Positions 39,123 to 49,086 of a stretch of DNA of 64,000 bases are shown piece after piece (the first letter of the stretch is position 1; every line of letters begins with the position of its first letter). Location: NCBI RefSeq assembly GCF_007991615.1, contig NZ_BJYR01000002.1, forward strand, positions 124,001 to 188,000. Reading direction: 5' to 3'. Both the position numbers and the translations under genes were made by a program. This DNA comes from Novosphingobium sediminis (GTDB taxonomy: Bacteria > Pseudomonadota > Alphaproteobacteria > Sphingomonadales > Sphingomonadaceae). Under the pieces are notes generated by a model. The model searched no databases. It saw nothing but the letters and a program-made list of their open reading frames with translations, and had not been told where the DNA came from.

Positions 39123-40376
39123 TCAGTGCGCGACAGCGGCCGCAGCCGCTTCGTCGATCAGCCGTCCGTTGCGGAACCGGTCGAGATTGTAGGGCGCGTT
39201 GATCTTGTGCGGCTCGTCGTGTGCCATCGTGTAGGCGAGCAAGTCGCCCGCACCCGGGGTCGCCTTGAAGCCGCCGGTGCCCCAACCGCAATTGACGTAG
39301 AGCCCCTTGACCGGTGTCTTGCCGAGGATCGGCGAACGGTCCGGTGTCACATCGACGATCCCGCCCCAGGTGCGCAGCATCCGCATCCGCGTGAAGATCG
39401 GGAAGATCTCGCAGATCGCGGCCAGCGTGTGCTCAACGATATGGAACGCACCGCGCTGCGAATAGCTGGTGTACTGGTCGGTGCCCGCGCCGATCACCAG
39501 CTCGCCCTTGTCGGACTGGCTCATGTAGGCATGGACCGTGTTCGACATGACGACGCAGGGGAAGATCGGCTTCACCGGCTCCGATACCAGCGCCTGCAGC
39601 GGGTAGCTCTCCAGCGGGAAATCGAGGCCCGCCATCTTCATGACGAGCGAGGTGCTGCCGGCAGCCGAAACGCCGACCCGGCGCGAGGCAATGAAGCCGC
39701 GCTCGGTCTCGACGCCTTCGATGGCACCGTCCGCGCCGCGCCGGATGCCCGTCACCGCGCAGTTCTGGATGATATCAACGCCCAGCGCAGAGGCTGCACG
39801 CGCATAACCCCAGGCCACACTGTCATGCCGCGCCGTGCCGCCGCGCCGCTGCAACGCGCCGCCCAGCACCGGATGGCGCGTGCGCGGGGAAATGTCGATC
39901 GGCGGGCAATAGGCCTTGCACTCTTCAGGCGTCAGCCATTCGTTGTCGACGCCGTTCAAGCGATTGGCGTGAATGTGCCGCTTGAAGCTTTGCACATCAT
40001 GCACGTTGTGCGCGAGCATCAGCACGCCGCGCTTCGAATACATGATGTTGTAGTTGAGATCCTGGCTCAGCCCGTCCCAAAGCTTCACCGCGTGATCGTA
40101 AAGATGCGCGCTCTCGTCGTAGAGGTAGTTCGAGCGGATAATCGTGGTGTTGCGCCCGGTGTTGCCGCCGCCCAGCCAGCCCTTCTCGATCACGGCAACG
40201 TTGGTGATGCCGTACTTCTTGGCAAGGTAGTACGCCGCACCAAGCCCGTGCCCGCCAGCGCCGACGATGATCGCATCATAGCTCGCCTTGGGCGCCTTGT
40301 CGGGCCAGTGCTCGGGCCAGCCCTGATGGCTGCGAAACGCCTCGCCGATCAGGTTGAAACCGGAAAACCGCTTCAT
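39123..40376 (-). CDS. soxB: sarcosine oxidase beta subunit
   Basis: Flavin subunit, 417 residues, where sarcosine is oxidised. The FAD-binding motif is GAGGHGLGAAYYLA (about 39-52). His184 in ARHDSVAWGYARAA fits the histidine that carries covalent FMN. The downstream sequence WGTGGFKATPGAG closes the dinucleotide fold. ATG 40376 is chosen over an in-frame ATG at 40544 that would invade the Rieske gene. It lies 5 bases after the Rieske gene stop. Confidence 0.94.
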   Translation of the reverse strand: MKRFSGFNLIGEAFRSHQGWPEHWPDKAPKASYDAIIVGAGGHGLGAAYYLAKKYGITNVAVIEKGWLGGGNTGRNTTIIRSNYLYDESAHLYDHAVKLWDGLSQDLNYNIMYSKRGVLMLAHNVHDVQSFKRHIHANRLNGVDNEWLTPEECKAYCPPIDISPRTRHPVLGGALQRRGGTARHDSVAWGYARAASALGVDIIQNCAVTGIRRGADGAIEGVETERGFIASRRVGVSAAGSTSLVMKMAGLDFPLESYPLQALVSEPVKPIFPCVVMSNTVHAYMSQSDKGELVIGAGTDQYTSYSQRGAFHIVEHTLAAICEIFPIFTRMRMLRTWGGIVDVTPDRSPILGKTPVKGLYVNCGWGTGGFKATPGAGDLLAYTMAHDEPHKINAPYNLDRFRNGRLIDEAAAAAVAH

Positions 40377-40381
40377 CTGGC

Positions 40382-41620
40382 TCAGACCCCCAGAGCAGCG
40401 CGGCTGCGCTCGACGTAGAAGGCCTTGAACGCGTCCACCAGCTTCTCCTCGACCGAATACATGCCCGGGCGATAGCCATCGCCCTTGATGCCGGCGTGGT
40501 TGACCGCCGAGAGATGGCTGTCTTGCGCGTTCGTGGCGCGCCACACCGCCGCGAGGTTTGCGGGATCGTAATCAACGCCTTCAACTGCATCTTCGTGCAC
40601 AAGCCAGGTGGTGCGCAGCAGCGTCTTCTCCGGTCCCAGCGGGGTGAGCGAGAACGTCACCACGTGATCGCAGCAGAAGTGGTGCCACGAATTGGGCTGC
40701 GTCCACACCGAAAGGCTGGTCGTCTCATTGAGGCCATGCGGCCAGATCGGCTTCTGCGAGGCGGGCTTGCCGTCAAGCGTCTGCGAAACCGCGCCGTTTG
40801 CCAGCGGCAGGCGGGCCACGCGGTGCCACCAGTTGTCAGGGAACTCGACGATGTCGTGGTAGAAACCCAGGTCTTCCCAGCGCTGGCGCTGCGCTTCGAG
40901 CATGGCATCGAACGCCGCGTCATCGACGACGTCGCCCTCGCCGTCCTCGGGCAGCCCCTTGCCGAAGCCATAGGTCGAAAGCGACTTCAGCAGTTCGGGA
41001 TGGCTCGCGTCGCAGTGGTAGCACTCGCGGTTGTTTTCCATCACGAGCTTCCAGTTGGCGGGCTCGATCAGATCGTCCTGCACCGCGACCTTCAGCTTGG
41101 TCATGTCGTAGATCGCGATCTGCTCTTCGATATCGGCCTTCACGCGGTCGATCGGCGGCGGATTGTCCGCAAGGCAGAGGAAGATCAGGCCGCCGATGTT
41201 CTCCAGCGCGACCGGGCGCAGGCCGAACTCCGCTTTGTCGAACTCTTCCGGCATGTTGCGCGCGGCAAGCAGCTTGCCGTCGAGCGAGAAGGTCCACTGG
41301 TGGTACGGGCACACCAGACGCGCGCTCTTGCCCGCGCCGTCACACAGCTTCGCGCCGCGATGGGTGCAGCTGTTGTGGAAGGCCTTGATCTCGCCATCCT
41401 TGGTGCGGGTCACGATCACCGAAGTATCGCCCAGCTCGAACAGGAAGCGGTCGCCCGGGTTCTTCACGTGCGCAATCGTGCAGGCGTAAAGCCACACCGA
41501 CTTGAGCATCACCTCGGTGTCAAATTTGTAGGCCTCCTCGCTCACATAGAGCTTCTGCGGGAGGGTGAAGCCGGGCTTGTCCTGCTTCAGGCTTTCGGCA
41601 ATCGCGTCAAAGTGCATCAT
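40382..41620 (-). CDS. Rieske oxygenase, glycine-betaine-monooxygenase-like
   Basis: Ring-hydroxylating-type oxygenase alpha subunit of 412 residues. Rieske ligands are Cys85, His87, Cys104 and His107; the mononuclear iron ligands His202 and His207 lie in NNRECYHCDASHPEL. It is closest by context to GbcA/choline-monooxygenase-like enzymes that N-demethylate glycine betaine to dimethylglycine plus formaldehyde. BetA/BetB upstream and the dimethylglycine-dehydrogenase-like and Sox genes around it support this. Stachydrine or carnitine demethylation cannot be excluded. The partner reductase (GbcB type) is not in the window. GGAG lies 9 bases before the first of two adjacent ATGs. Confidence 0.85.
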   Translation of the reverse strand: MMHFDAIAESLKQDKPGFTLPQKLYVSEEAYKFDTEVMLKSVWLYACTIAHVKNPGDRFLFELGDTSVIVTRTKDGEIKAFHNSCTHRGAKLCDGAGKSARLVCPYHQWTFSLDGKLLAARNMPEEFDKAEFGLRPVALENIGGLIFLCLADNPPPIDRVKADIEEQIAIYDMTKLKVAVQDDLIEPANWKLVMENNRECYHCDASHPELLKSLSTYGFGKGLPEDGEGDVVDDAAFDAMLEAQRQRWEDLGFYHDIVEFPDNWWHRVARLPLANGAVSQTLDGKPASQKPIWPHGLNETTSLSVWTQPNSWHHFCCDHVVTFSLTPLGPEKTLLRTTWLVHEDAVEGVDYDPANLAAVWRATNAQDSHLSAVNHAGIKGDGYRPGMYSVEEKLVDAFKAFYVERSRAALGV

Positions 41621-41624
41621 GGGA

Positions 41625-44132
41625 TCAGCTCCGCAATGCGTTGTTGTCCGGGTCGAAGGGCGAATCCGGGATGACGACCGCGCGGTGCGGCTCACCCAGA
41701 ATGACGATCTCGAGTTCAGTGCCGACAGCGGCGTGTTCCGGCCCGACCATCGCGAGGGCGAGGCTCTTGCCGCAGCGCCAGCCATAGCCGCCCGAAGTTG
41801 CGCGGCCAACCAGCTCGCCATCACGGAAGATCGCTTCCGAACCGCGCGCATCGGCATCGGTCACGCCGAAGACTTCGAGCGTCACGAACTGCCACTTCAG
41901 GCCCGCTTCCTTGCGCGCCAACAGCCCCTCGCGGCCCTTGAACGCCGGCTTCTTGAAGCTGACGAAGCGGTCGAGCCCGCTTTCGAGCGCCGCATATTCG
42001 ATCGAAAGCTCGCGCGGGATCAGCTTGTAGCTCTTTTCGATCGCCATCGCGGTCATCGCGCGGATACCGAAGGGCTTGATCTGGAACTCTGCGCCCGCCG
42101 CCATGATCTTGTCGAAGATGTAGTTCTGCATCTCGATCGGGTGGTGGATTTCAAAACCCAGCTCGCCGATGAAGTTCACGCGCAGCAGATCGACCTTGGC
42201 CGTGCCGAGCGAAACCGACTGGCCGGTCAGCCACGGAAACGCTCCGTTCGAAAGATCGGCGTGGGTCAGCTTTTGCAGCACATCGCGCGACTTCGGACCG
42301 GCAACCACCAGCACGCCCATTGCAGTCGTCAGGCGTTCAAAGCGCACCGAGCCGTCAGTCGGCAGGGCTTTCAGCAGATAGTCCTGGTCATGGCGCTCCA
42401 ACGCACCCGCCGAGACGAGGTAGTACTGCTGCGGCCCCTTCTTGTAGACGGTGAACTCGGCGCGCACGCCGCCGATATCCGTCAGCAGGTACGACAACGT
42501 CACGCGGCCGGTCTTCTTGGGCACCACGTTGGACAGCAGGCCATTGAGCCAATCTTCCGCGCCGGGGCCAGAGATCATGCACTTGGCGAAGGCCGACATG
42601 TCCTGAATGCCGACATGCTGCGTCACGTGGCGGCATTCGTTGCCGACATGCTCGAAGTAGTTCGAGCGGCGGAACGACCACTTCTCGCGGATCGGCTCAC
42701 CGGGCACATCGGGGTGGTTGTGGTTGAGGATAACGTCCGGACGGTCGAGATCGGCATCGGTCAGCTCATAGCCTTCCGGCGCGAACCAGTTCGGGCGCTC
42801 CCAGCCAAACACGCTGCCGAACACGGCGCCTAGCGCCTTCATCCGGTCGTAGCACGGCGTGCGGCGGAGCGGGCGCGCGGCCTCGCGCTCTTCGTCCGGG
42901 TAGTGGACGGTGAAGACCTTGGCGTAGGCTTCCTCGTTCTTCTCGATGAGATAGCCTTCGCCCGCATAGTCGCCGAAGCGGCGCGGATCGACGCCCATCA
43001 TGTCGATGCTCGGCTCGCCCTCGACGATCCACTGCGCCAGCTGCCAGCCAGCGCCACCTGCAGCGGTGATGCCGAACGAGTGGCCTTCGTTGAGCCAGAA
43101 GTTCTTCTTGTCCCACGCCGGGCCGACGATAGGCGAACCATCGGGCGTGTAGGCAATCGCGCCGTTGTAGACCTTCTTGACGCCGACTTCGCCGAACGCG
43201 GGCACGCGCTCGATGGCGGAGAGGATGTACGGCTCCAGACGCTCAAGCGCGTCGGGGAACAGCTCGTATTCGCTGTTGGCCGCCGGGCCCTTCACGTAGC
43301 ATGCGGGCGCGCCGATCTCGTAGGGCCCGAGCAGCAGGCCGCCGGCTTCCTCACGCATGTACCAGCTGGCGTCGCTCTCTCGCAGCACACCCATTTCGGG
43401 CAGGCCCTGCTTGCGGCGCTCCATGATCGCCGGGTGCTGTTCCGTAACGATGTACTGGTGCTCGACCGGCACGACCGGGATATCAAGCCCGACCATCGCA
43501 CCCGTCTGGCGCGCGAAGCTGCCGGTGGCGGAAACGACGTGCTCGCAGGTGATCTCGCCCTGATCGGTCGTGACGACCCACTCGCCATTGGCCTTCTGGG
43601 TGATGTCGGTCACGGTCGTGTTGCGATAGATCGTGGCGCCGCGCTGACGGGCACCCTTGGCGAGCGCCTGCGTGAGATCCGCCGGCTGGATGTAGCCGTC
43701 CGCCGGGTGCTGGATCGCGCCGAGCACGTTCTGCATCTCGGCCAGCGGCCAGATCGCCTTCACTTCGTCGGGCGTCAGGAAATTGACTTCGACGCCAATC
43801 GTCTTCGCGACTCCGGCGTAGTACTTGTACTCGTCCATACGGTCGCGCGTGGTGGCGAGGCGGATGTTCGAAACGTTGGAGAAGCCGACGTTGAGCTCGG
43901 TTTCGGCCTCAAGCGAGGGATAGAGATCGACCGAGTACTGGTGCAGCTTGCCCACCGAGTACGAGAGGTTGAACAGCGGCAGCAGGCCTGCGGCGTGCCA
44001 TGTCGAACCCGAGGTCAGCTCCTTGCGCTCGATGAGAACGCAATCGCTCCAGCCGAGCTTGGCAAGGTGATAGAGCGTGCTCACGCCCACCACACCGCCG
44101 CCAATGACCACTACCCGCGCTGTCGTCTTCAT
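41625..44132 (-). CDS. dimethylglycine dehydrogenase/oxidase-like flavoprotein
   Basis: An 835-residue two-domain enzyme. The N-terminal FAD domain has GGGVVGVSTLYHLA (11-24), and His46 in STWHAAGL fits the covalently flavinylated histidine of dimethylglycine oxidase and dehydrogenase. The C-terminal part (about 430-830) is a GcvT-like tetrahydrofolate domain, including GELGFEIHHP. Demethylates dimethylglycine to sarcosine, giving methylene-THF. The position between the permease and the Rieske gene fits the pathway step exactly. The stop is 4 bases before the Rieske ATG. Sarcosine dehydrogenase activity is the main alternative. Confidence 0.87.
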   Translation of the reverse strand: MKTTARVVVIGGGVVGVSTLYHLAKLGWSDCVLIERKELTSGSTWHAAGLLPLFNLSYSVGKLHQYSVDLYPSLEAETELNVGFSNVSNIRLATTRDRMDEYKYYAGVAKTIGVEVNFLTPDEVKAIWPLAEMQNVLGAIQHPADGYIQPADLTQALAKGARQRGATIYRNTTVTDITQKANGEWVVTTDQGEITCEHVVSATGSFARQTGAMVGLDIPVVPVEHQYIVTEQHPAIMERRKQGLPEMGVLRESDASWYMREEAGGLLLGPYEIGAPACYVKGPAANSEYELFPDALERLEPYILSAIERVPAFGEVGVKKVYNGAIAYTPDGSPIVGPAWDKKNFWLNEGHSFGITAAGGAGWQLAQWIVEGEPSIDMMGVDPRRFGDYAGEGYLIEKNEEAYAKVFTVHYPDEEREAARPLRRTPCYDRMKALGAVFGSVFGWERPNWFAPEGYELTDADLDRPDVILNHNHPDVPGEPIREKWSFRRSNYFEHVGNECRHVTQHVGIQDMSAFAKCMISGPGAEDWLNGLLSNVVPKKTGRVTLSYLLTDIGGVRAEFTVYKKGPQQYYLVSAGALERHDQDYLLKALPTDGSVRFERLTTAMGVLVVAGPKSRDVLQKLTHADLSNGAFPWLTGQSVSLGTAKVDLLRVNFIGELGFEIHHPIEMQNYIFDKIMAAGAEFQIKPFGIRAMTAMAIEKSYKLIPRELSIEYAALESGLDRFVSFKKPAFKGREGLLARKEAGLKWQFVTLEVFGVTDADARGSEAIFRDGELVGRATSGGYGWRCGKSLALAMVGPEHAAVGTELEIVILGEPHRAVVIPDSPFDPDNNALRS

Positions 44133-44156
44133 TTCGCCCTCGGCTTTCGATTTCTT

Positions 44157-44177
44157 ATATCAGGCATCCGATATGCC
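44157..44177. promoter_or_regulatory. overlapping dyads upstream of the dimethylglycine enzyme gene
   Basis: ATATC/GATAT (8-base centre) and GGCAT/ATGCC (5-base centre) overlap 25-45 bases upstream of the ATG, in the only sizeable gap (114 bases) inside the block from permease to serine dehydratase. A second promoter or operator is possible here. Confidence 0.3.
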
Positions 44178-44246
44178 AGCCAAGCGCGCGCGGCTGAACC
44201 GCTCATTGCAGCCATCGCAAAGACTAATGCAGAGTATTAGCCAGGC

Positions 44247-45896
44247 CTAGCCAACCGGAACCGGCAACTTTGCGAGGGAATGTGCGCCCCAAACCACCGC
44301 CGCACAAGCCGCAAGCGCCAGCCACGGCAGCACTCCCGCGCGCTTCACCGCAGGGCTTTCGGCAAAGTCTTCCGCCAGCGCCGCCGGGAACACGCCTTTG
44401 TCCTGCACGTAGTGGCGGAAGGCGAAGACGGGCAGAATCAGCAGCACACCGATAAGGCCGTTGCGCAGCGTCCCGGCGCCATAGACGTCCGCACCCGCCC
44501 CCATGAAGGCCATGTTGACAAAGCCCAGCACCGCGCCGAGCCCGAGCAGCCATGTCGGGCAGCGAAACGGCCGCTCCCAGGTCGCGCGGTCCATGCGGTG
44601 GATCCAGCCCGATTGCAGGTTGAGGAAATTGAACGCCATGTAGCAGACGTTCGAGATCATCAGCACTGCGAAGTAGTCCGAAGCGAGCAGCAGCACGAGA
44701 TTGAACGCAAGGTCCGTCCACATCGCCGCAGTCGGCGCGCCGTGACTGTTCACGCGGCCCAGATACTTCGGCAGCCAGCCATCGACTGCCGCCTGATAAA
44801 GCGTGCGCGAGGAGCCCATCATCGAGGTCATCACGATGAGCAGCAGCGAGAGGATCAGCATCGCGATGAACAGGTTGGCGACGACCACCGCGCCGCCTGC
44901 CGTAACGCCCAGACCCTTGGTGACGATGGTGGCCAGTGCCAGCGCGACGCCCGAACCATCGCCGATGCGCGGGTCCATCATCGCTTCGAGGCCCAGCGAG
45001 GCCTGAAACGCCAGCGGCACCAGCGCGAAGATCACGATGCACAGGATGCCCGAAGCTATCAGCGCGCGCGGCGTATCTCGCGCCGGGTCCTTGAACTCGC
45101 GGGTATAGCAGACCGCCGTCTCGAACCCGTAAGTCGACCAGCCCGCGCCGAACATCGCGGCAGCCATCAGGGTGAGGCCATAGCCATCCCATGTGCCAAA
45201 ATGCGCATGCCCCGCTGCATCGCGGACGAGCGGCAGGATCGGGAACAGGTTCTGCGTCGGCAGATCGCCCGTAATCAGCGGGACAAAGCCGACGAGGATC
45301 AGCGGCGCAAGGCAGGCGATGCCGAGGATTTTCTGCGCGTTCGCAGCCTTGGCCGCGCCGCCATGCTGCAAGGCGAAAGTCAGCAGCAGAAACGCAGTCC
45401 CGATGATCGAGACGGCATTGATACGCAGCGTCAGCTTCTCGCGGATGAAGCCCAGGTCGAGCAGCGTGATATGCCAGGTATTGATCGCACTATCGGGCGC
45501 AAACAGGCTCGCCATGATGTAGCCCGCCGCCAGACTGGTGCCCAGCGTCAGCACCGGCGACCACGCCAGCCAGTTGCACCACACCGAAATCGGCGCCACG
45601 AACTTGGAATAGGGCAGCCAAGCCGCCGCGCCATAGACCGAGGCCCCGCCCGACTTGTGCGGATAGAGCCCGGCGATCTCTGCGTAGACGAAGCTCTGCA
45701 GGAACCCCATCATGATCGAGGCTATGAAGATCACCCAGCTCGGCTGGCCGATCATGGTGGCGATACCGCCAATGGTCAGAAGAACGCCTGCCGGCACACC
45801 GGACGAAGCCCAGAACGCGCCCTTCCAGTCGAGCGAGCGATGCAGTTCGCCGTTTTCCTCGATACCGGCGACGTCAGCGATCGCGGCTCCGCTCAT
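44247..45896 (-). CDS. APC family amino acid/amine permease
   Basis: A 549-residue inner-membrane transporter with 12 or more hydrophobic segments of the amino acid-polyamine-organocation superfamily. The first helix [18 protein letters not shown] and the segment [13 protein letters not shown] match the conserved helix 1 and loop 2-3 features. Given its operon it probably imports choline, betaine, sarcosine or a related amino compound, although classical choline/betaine carriers are BCCT or ABC types. Its ATG overlaps the betA TGA (ATGA). Confidence 0.85.
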   Translation of the reverse strand: MSGAAIADVAGIEENGELHRSLDWKGAFWASSGVPAGVLLTIGGIATMIGQPSWVIFIASIMMGFLQSFVYAEIAGLYPHKSGGASVYGAAAWLPYSKFVAPISVWCNWLAWSPVLTLGTSLAAGYIMASLFAPDSAINTWHITLLDLGFIREKLTLRINAVSIIGTAFLLLTFALQHGGAAKAANAQKILGIACLAPLILVGFVPLITGDLPTQNLFPILPLVRDAAGHAHFGTWDGYGLTLMAAAMFGAGWSTYGFETAVCYTREFKDPARDTPRALIASGILCIVIFALVPLAFQASLGLEAMMDPRIGDGSGVALALATIVTKGLGVTAGGAVVVANLFIAMLILSLLLIVMTSMMGSSRTLYQAAVDGWLPKYLGRVNSHGAPTAAMWTDLAFNLVLLLASDYFAVLMISNVCYMAFNFLNLQSGWIHRMDRATWERPFRCPTWLLGLGAVLGFVNMAFMGAGADVYGAGTLRNGLIGVLLILPVFAFRHYVQDKGVFPAALAEDFAESPAVKRAGVLPWLALAACAAVVWGAHSLAKLPVPVG

Positions 45897-47560
45897 CGTT
45901 GTGAGGTCTCCCAATTCGGGGCGACGTAGTAGGGCGCATTCGAAGGCGCGAGCATGTCCTTGCCGAGGATGTGGTCCGCGCCCTTTTCGCCAATCATGAT
46001 GGTTGGCGCATTGAGGTTGCCAGTGGTGACGGACGGCATGACCGAACTATCGACCACGCGCAGGCCTTCCACGCCGATCACGCGCAGTTCAGGATCGACC
46101 ACCGCAAAGGGATCATCCACCGCGCCCATCTTGCAGGTGCACGAGGGGTGATAGGCGCTCTCGACCTTCTGGCGGATGAAGGCGTCGATCGCCTCGTCGC
46201 TGGTCACATCCGCGCCCGGCTGGATTTCGCGGCCCCGCCAAGGTTCGAACGCAGGCTGCTGGAAAATCTCGCGCGTCAGCCGCACGCAGGCGCGCATTTC
46301 CTCGATGTCGTCGGGATGCGAAAGGTAGTTGAAGCGGATCACTGGCTTGTCGTTCGGATCAGCGCTCCGCAGGGTTACCGAACCCCGGCTCTTTGAACGC
46401 ATCGGGCCGACATGGGCCTGAAAGCCGTGCTCACTCGCCAGCGAATTGCCGTCGTAGCTCACCGCCATCGGGAAGAAATGGTACTGGATATCGGGATAGC
46501 GGATGCCGGCCTTGCTGCGGATGAATCCGCAGGTCTCGAAGTGGTTGGTCGCACCAAGGCCTGATTTCAGAAACAGCCAGCGCGCGCCGACCAGCCCTTT
46601 GCCGAAGAGATTGGCGTACTTGTAGAGCGTGACCGGCTGCGTGCAGGCCATCTGGAAATAGAACTCGAGGTGGTCCTGCAGGTTCGCGCCGACCCCGGCG
46701 CGGTCCGCCACGACCTTGATCCCGTGCCGCGCCAGTTCCTCCGCCGGGCCGATGCCCGAAAGCTTCAGAAGCTGCGGCGAATTGATTGGCCCCCCGGCAA
46801 GAATGACTTCGCGATTGGCCTTCACGATGGACCGCTTGCCATAGCGCTCGATCTCGACGCCCACCGCACGCTTGCCTTCCATCACCACCCGCGTTGCGAG
46901 GGTGTGTTGCAGCACAGTCAGATTGGGCCTGCGCATCGCCGGGCGCAGGTAGGCCTTTGCCGCCGAGCAGCGCTCGCCATCGCGGACGGTCATGTCCATC
47001 CGGCCAAAGCCTTCCTGACGGTAGCCGTTGACGTCATCAGTCAGCGAATAGCCGGCCTGCTTTGCCGCATCGAGCCACGCCTGATTGAGCGGGTTTTGCA
47101 AGGTGCCATAGCGCGTATCGAGCGGCCCATCGCCGCCGCGATACTCGTTCCCGCCCTCGTCGCGGCGCTCCGCGCGCTTGAAGTAGGGCAGCACCGAGGC
47201 GTAGTTCCAGCCCCGCGCGCCTTCTTCTTCCCAGCGCTCGAAATCCAGCGGATTGCCACGGATGTAGACAAGGCCGTTGATCGAGGAGGACCCGCCGAGC
47301 CCTTTGCCGCGCGGCGTGTGCAGCACGCGGCCATCAAGGCCAGGCTCGGGCTCGCTCTCGTACTGCCAGTTCCACCGCGCGGTGTTCATCGGGATCGCGA
47401 GCGCACTCGGCATCTGGATGTAGATCGACTGGTCCGACCCGCCGAATTCCAGCACCAGCACCTTGTGCTTGCCGTCCGCCGAAAGCCGGTCAGCCAGCAC
47501 GCAGCCGGCCGACCCGGCCCCAACGATGATGTAGTCGAATTCCCCGTCAGTAAGGGGCAT
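45893..47560 (-). CDS. betA: choline dehydrogenase (GMC oxidoreductase)
   Basis: FAD-dependent GMC enzyme, 555 residues, oxidising choline to betaine aldehyde. The ADP-binding motif GAGSAG is at 14-19; GMC signature 1 lies in [18 protein letters not shown] and signature 2 in [17 protein letters not shown]. The C-terminal active-site His is in [10 protein letters not shown] and the second His/Asn region in [13 protein letters not shown]. The start at 47560 lies 14 bases inside betB. Adjacent betB makes BetA a better call than a generic alcohol dehydrogenase. Membrane-associated in the family. Confidence 0.93.
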   Translation of the reverse strand: MPLTDGEFDYIIVGAGSAGCVLADRLSADGKHKVLVLEFGGSDQSIYIQMPSALAIPMNTARWNWQYESEPEPGLDGRVLHTPRGKGLGGSSSINGLVYIRGNPLDFERWEEEGARGWNYASVLPYFKRAERRDEGGNEYRGGDGPLDTRYGTLQNPLNQAWLDAAKQAGYSLTDDVNGYRQEGFGRMDMTVRDGERCSAAKAYLRPAMRRPNLTVLQHTLATRVVMEGKRAVGVEIERYGKRSIVKANREVILAGGPINSPQLLKLSGIGPAEELARHGIKVVADRAGVGANLQDHLEFYFQMACTQPVTLYKYANLFGKGLVGARWLFLKSGLGATNHFETCGFIRSKAGIRYPDIQYHFFPMAVSYDGNSLASEHGFQAHVGPMRSKSRGSVTLRSADPNDKPVIRFNYLSHPDDIEEMRACVRLTREIFQQPAFEPWRGREIQPGADVTSDEAIDAFIRQKVESAYHPSCTCKMGAVDDPFAVVDPELRVIGVEGLRVVDSSVMPSVTTGNLNAPTIMIGEKGADHILGKDMLAPSNAPYYVAPNWETSQR

Positions 47561-48956
47561 CGATCGGCTCCATCGCGACATAGACGCCCTTCAGGCGCGT
47601 GAAGTGGTGGATCGCCTCGCGGCTGTTCTCGAAGCCGATGCCAGACTGCTTGAACCCCCCGAAGGGCATTTCCACCGGGCAGATGTTGAAGGTGTTGATC
47701 CAGCAGGAGCCCGCATCGAGCGCCGCGATCACACGGTGCGCCCGCGTCAGGTCATTGGTGAACACACCCGCCGCCAGCCCGAATTCGGTGTCGTTCGCGC
47801 GGGCGATCACTTCCTCTTCGCTGTCGAACGGCAGAACCGTCATCACAGGCCCAAAGATTTCCTCGCGCACCACGGTCATGTCGTCGGTGCACGCGCTAAA
47901 TACCGTAGGCGCCACGTAAAAACCGGCTGCCGGCACGCCCTCTGTCACGCGGTGGCCGCCGGTCAGAACCTCGGCGCCTTCGGCCTTGCCCTTCTCGATA
48001 TAGCCCATGACCTTGTTCAGGTGCGCTTCCGAGATCAGCGAGCCCATCTGTGTCGCCGGGTCCATCGGGTCGCCCAGCTTGATCCGCTCGGTACGTGTCT
48101 TCAGGCTGGCAAGGAACTTCGGCAGAATGCTGCGTTCCACGAACACGCGCGTGCCGTTCGAGCAGACCTCACCCGCCGAGTAGAAATTGGCGAGATGTGC
48201 GCCCGAAACCGCGTTCTCGATATCGGCATCGGCGAACACGATCAGCGGTGATTTACCGCCGAGTTCCAGCGTCACGTTCTTGAGCGTCGAAGCGGCGCCC
48301 GCCATGATCTTCTTGCCCGTCGGCACAGAGCCGGTGAGCGAGATCTTGGCGATGCCGGGGTGTTCGGTGAGCATTGCGCCCGTCGCACCGAAACCGTGGA
48401 GCACCTGGAACAAGCCTTCCGGCAGCCCGGCTTCAAGGTAGATCTTTTCCACCTCGATCGCGGTCAACGGGGTCAGTTCCGAAGGCTTGAAGATCACCGC
48501 ATTGCCGCAGGCAAGCGCGGGCGCGGACTTCCAGCAGGCGATCTGGATCGGATAATTCCAGGCCCCGATGCCCGCGCAGACCCCCAGCGGCTCTCGGCGG
48601 GTATAGCCAAATGCGCTGGGCCCCAGATCGATATGCTCGCCCGCGATGGTCGGCGCGACACCGGCGAAGAACTCAAGGCAATCGATGCCCGAGACGACAT
48701 CGACCACTATGGTTTCCTGGATCGGCTTGCCGGTATCGCGTGTTTCCAGCGCGGCCAGTTCGTCATTGCGCTCGCGCAGGATCTCTGCCGCGCGGCGCAG
48801 GATGCGGCCGCGCTCGGTGCCGGTGCGCTTGGCCCATTCCTTCTGCGCTGCTGCCGCCTTGGCGACTGCTGCATCGACTTCGGCCTGCCCGGCGATGGGC
48901 AAAGTCGCCAGCACTTCGCCGGTTGCCGGATTGATGGTCTGGAAGGTCTCGGTCAT
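47547..48956 (-). CDS. betB: betaine aldehyde dehydrogenase
   Basis: NAD(P)+-dependent aldehyde dehydrogenase, 469 residues, converting betaine aldehyde to glycine betaine. Catalytic Cys265 lies in [14 protein letters not shown] and the general base Glu231 in LELGGKSP; the Rossmann loop is GSVPTGKKI. The residues [11 protein letters not shown] are the BADH type. It is slightly shorter than E. coli BetB (about 490). It overlaps betA by 14 bases. No betI repressor gene is next to it. Confidence 0.92.
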   Translation of the reverse strand: MTETFQTINPATGEVLATLPIAGQAEVDAAVAKAAAAQKEWAKRTGTERGRILRRAAEILRERNDELAALETRDTGKPIQETIVVDVVSGIDCLEFFAGVAPTIAGEHIDLGPSAFGYTRREPLGVCAGIGAWNYPIQIACWKSAPALACGNAVIFKPSELTPLTAIEVEKIYLEAGLPEGLFQVLHGFGATGAMLTEHPGIAKISLTGSVPTGKKIMAGAASTLKNVTLELGGKSPLIVFADADIENAVSGAHLANFYSAGEVCSNGTRVFVERSILPKFLASLKTRTERIKLGDPMDPATQMGSLISEAHLNKVMGYIEKGKAEGAEVLTGGHRVTEGVPAAGFYVAPTVFSACTDDMTVVREEIFGPVMTVLPFDSEEEVIARANDTEFGLAAGVFTNDLTRAHRVIAALDAGSCWINTFNICPVEMPFGGFKQSGIGFENSREAIHHFTRLKGVYVAMEPIDAPY

Positions 48957-48985
48957 GGGTTGGTATCGCTGCTTTCAAATTGAAG

Positions 48986-49080
48986 GAAGAACCCCTCCGA
49001 CCTGCCTTCGGCACGCCGCTTCCCCACTTCACGAAGTGCAAATAGGGGGCGGCTCGCGAAGCGAGACGGAGGGGTTCTTC
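48986..49080. repeat. 95-base multi-arm inverted repeat between TonB gene and betB
   Basis: Outer arms GAAGAACCCCTCCG (48986-48999) and CGGAGGGGTTCTTC (49067-49080) are perfect 14-bp complements. Inside are TGCC/GGCA, CACTTC/GAAGTG (49025-49038) and CTCGC/GCGAG (49053-49065), giving a cloverleaf-like fold. It lies in the transcript from the TonB receptor to betB and could attenuate or stabilise mRNA. It resembles long palindromes scattered between genes in alphaproteobacteria. Confidence 0.75.
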
Positions 49081-49086
49081 TTCTAC

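Noticed and set aside
44280-45929. 549-codon open frame on the plus strand
   Set aside because: It is antisense to the APC permease, whose membrane helices and operon position are clear; the plus-strand product is low-complexity Arg/Gln/His-rich.
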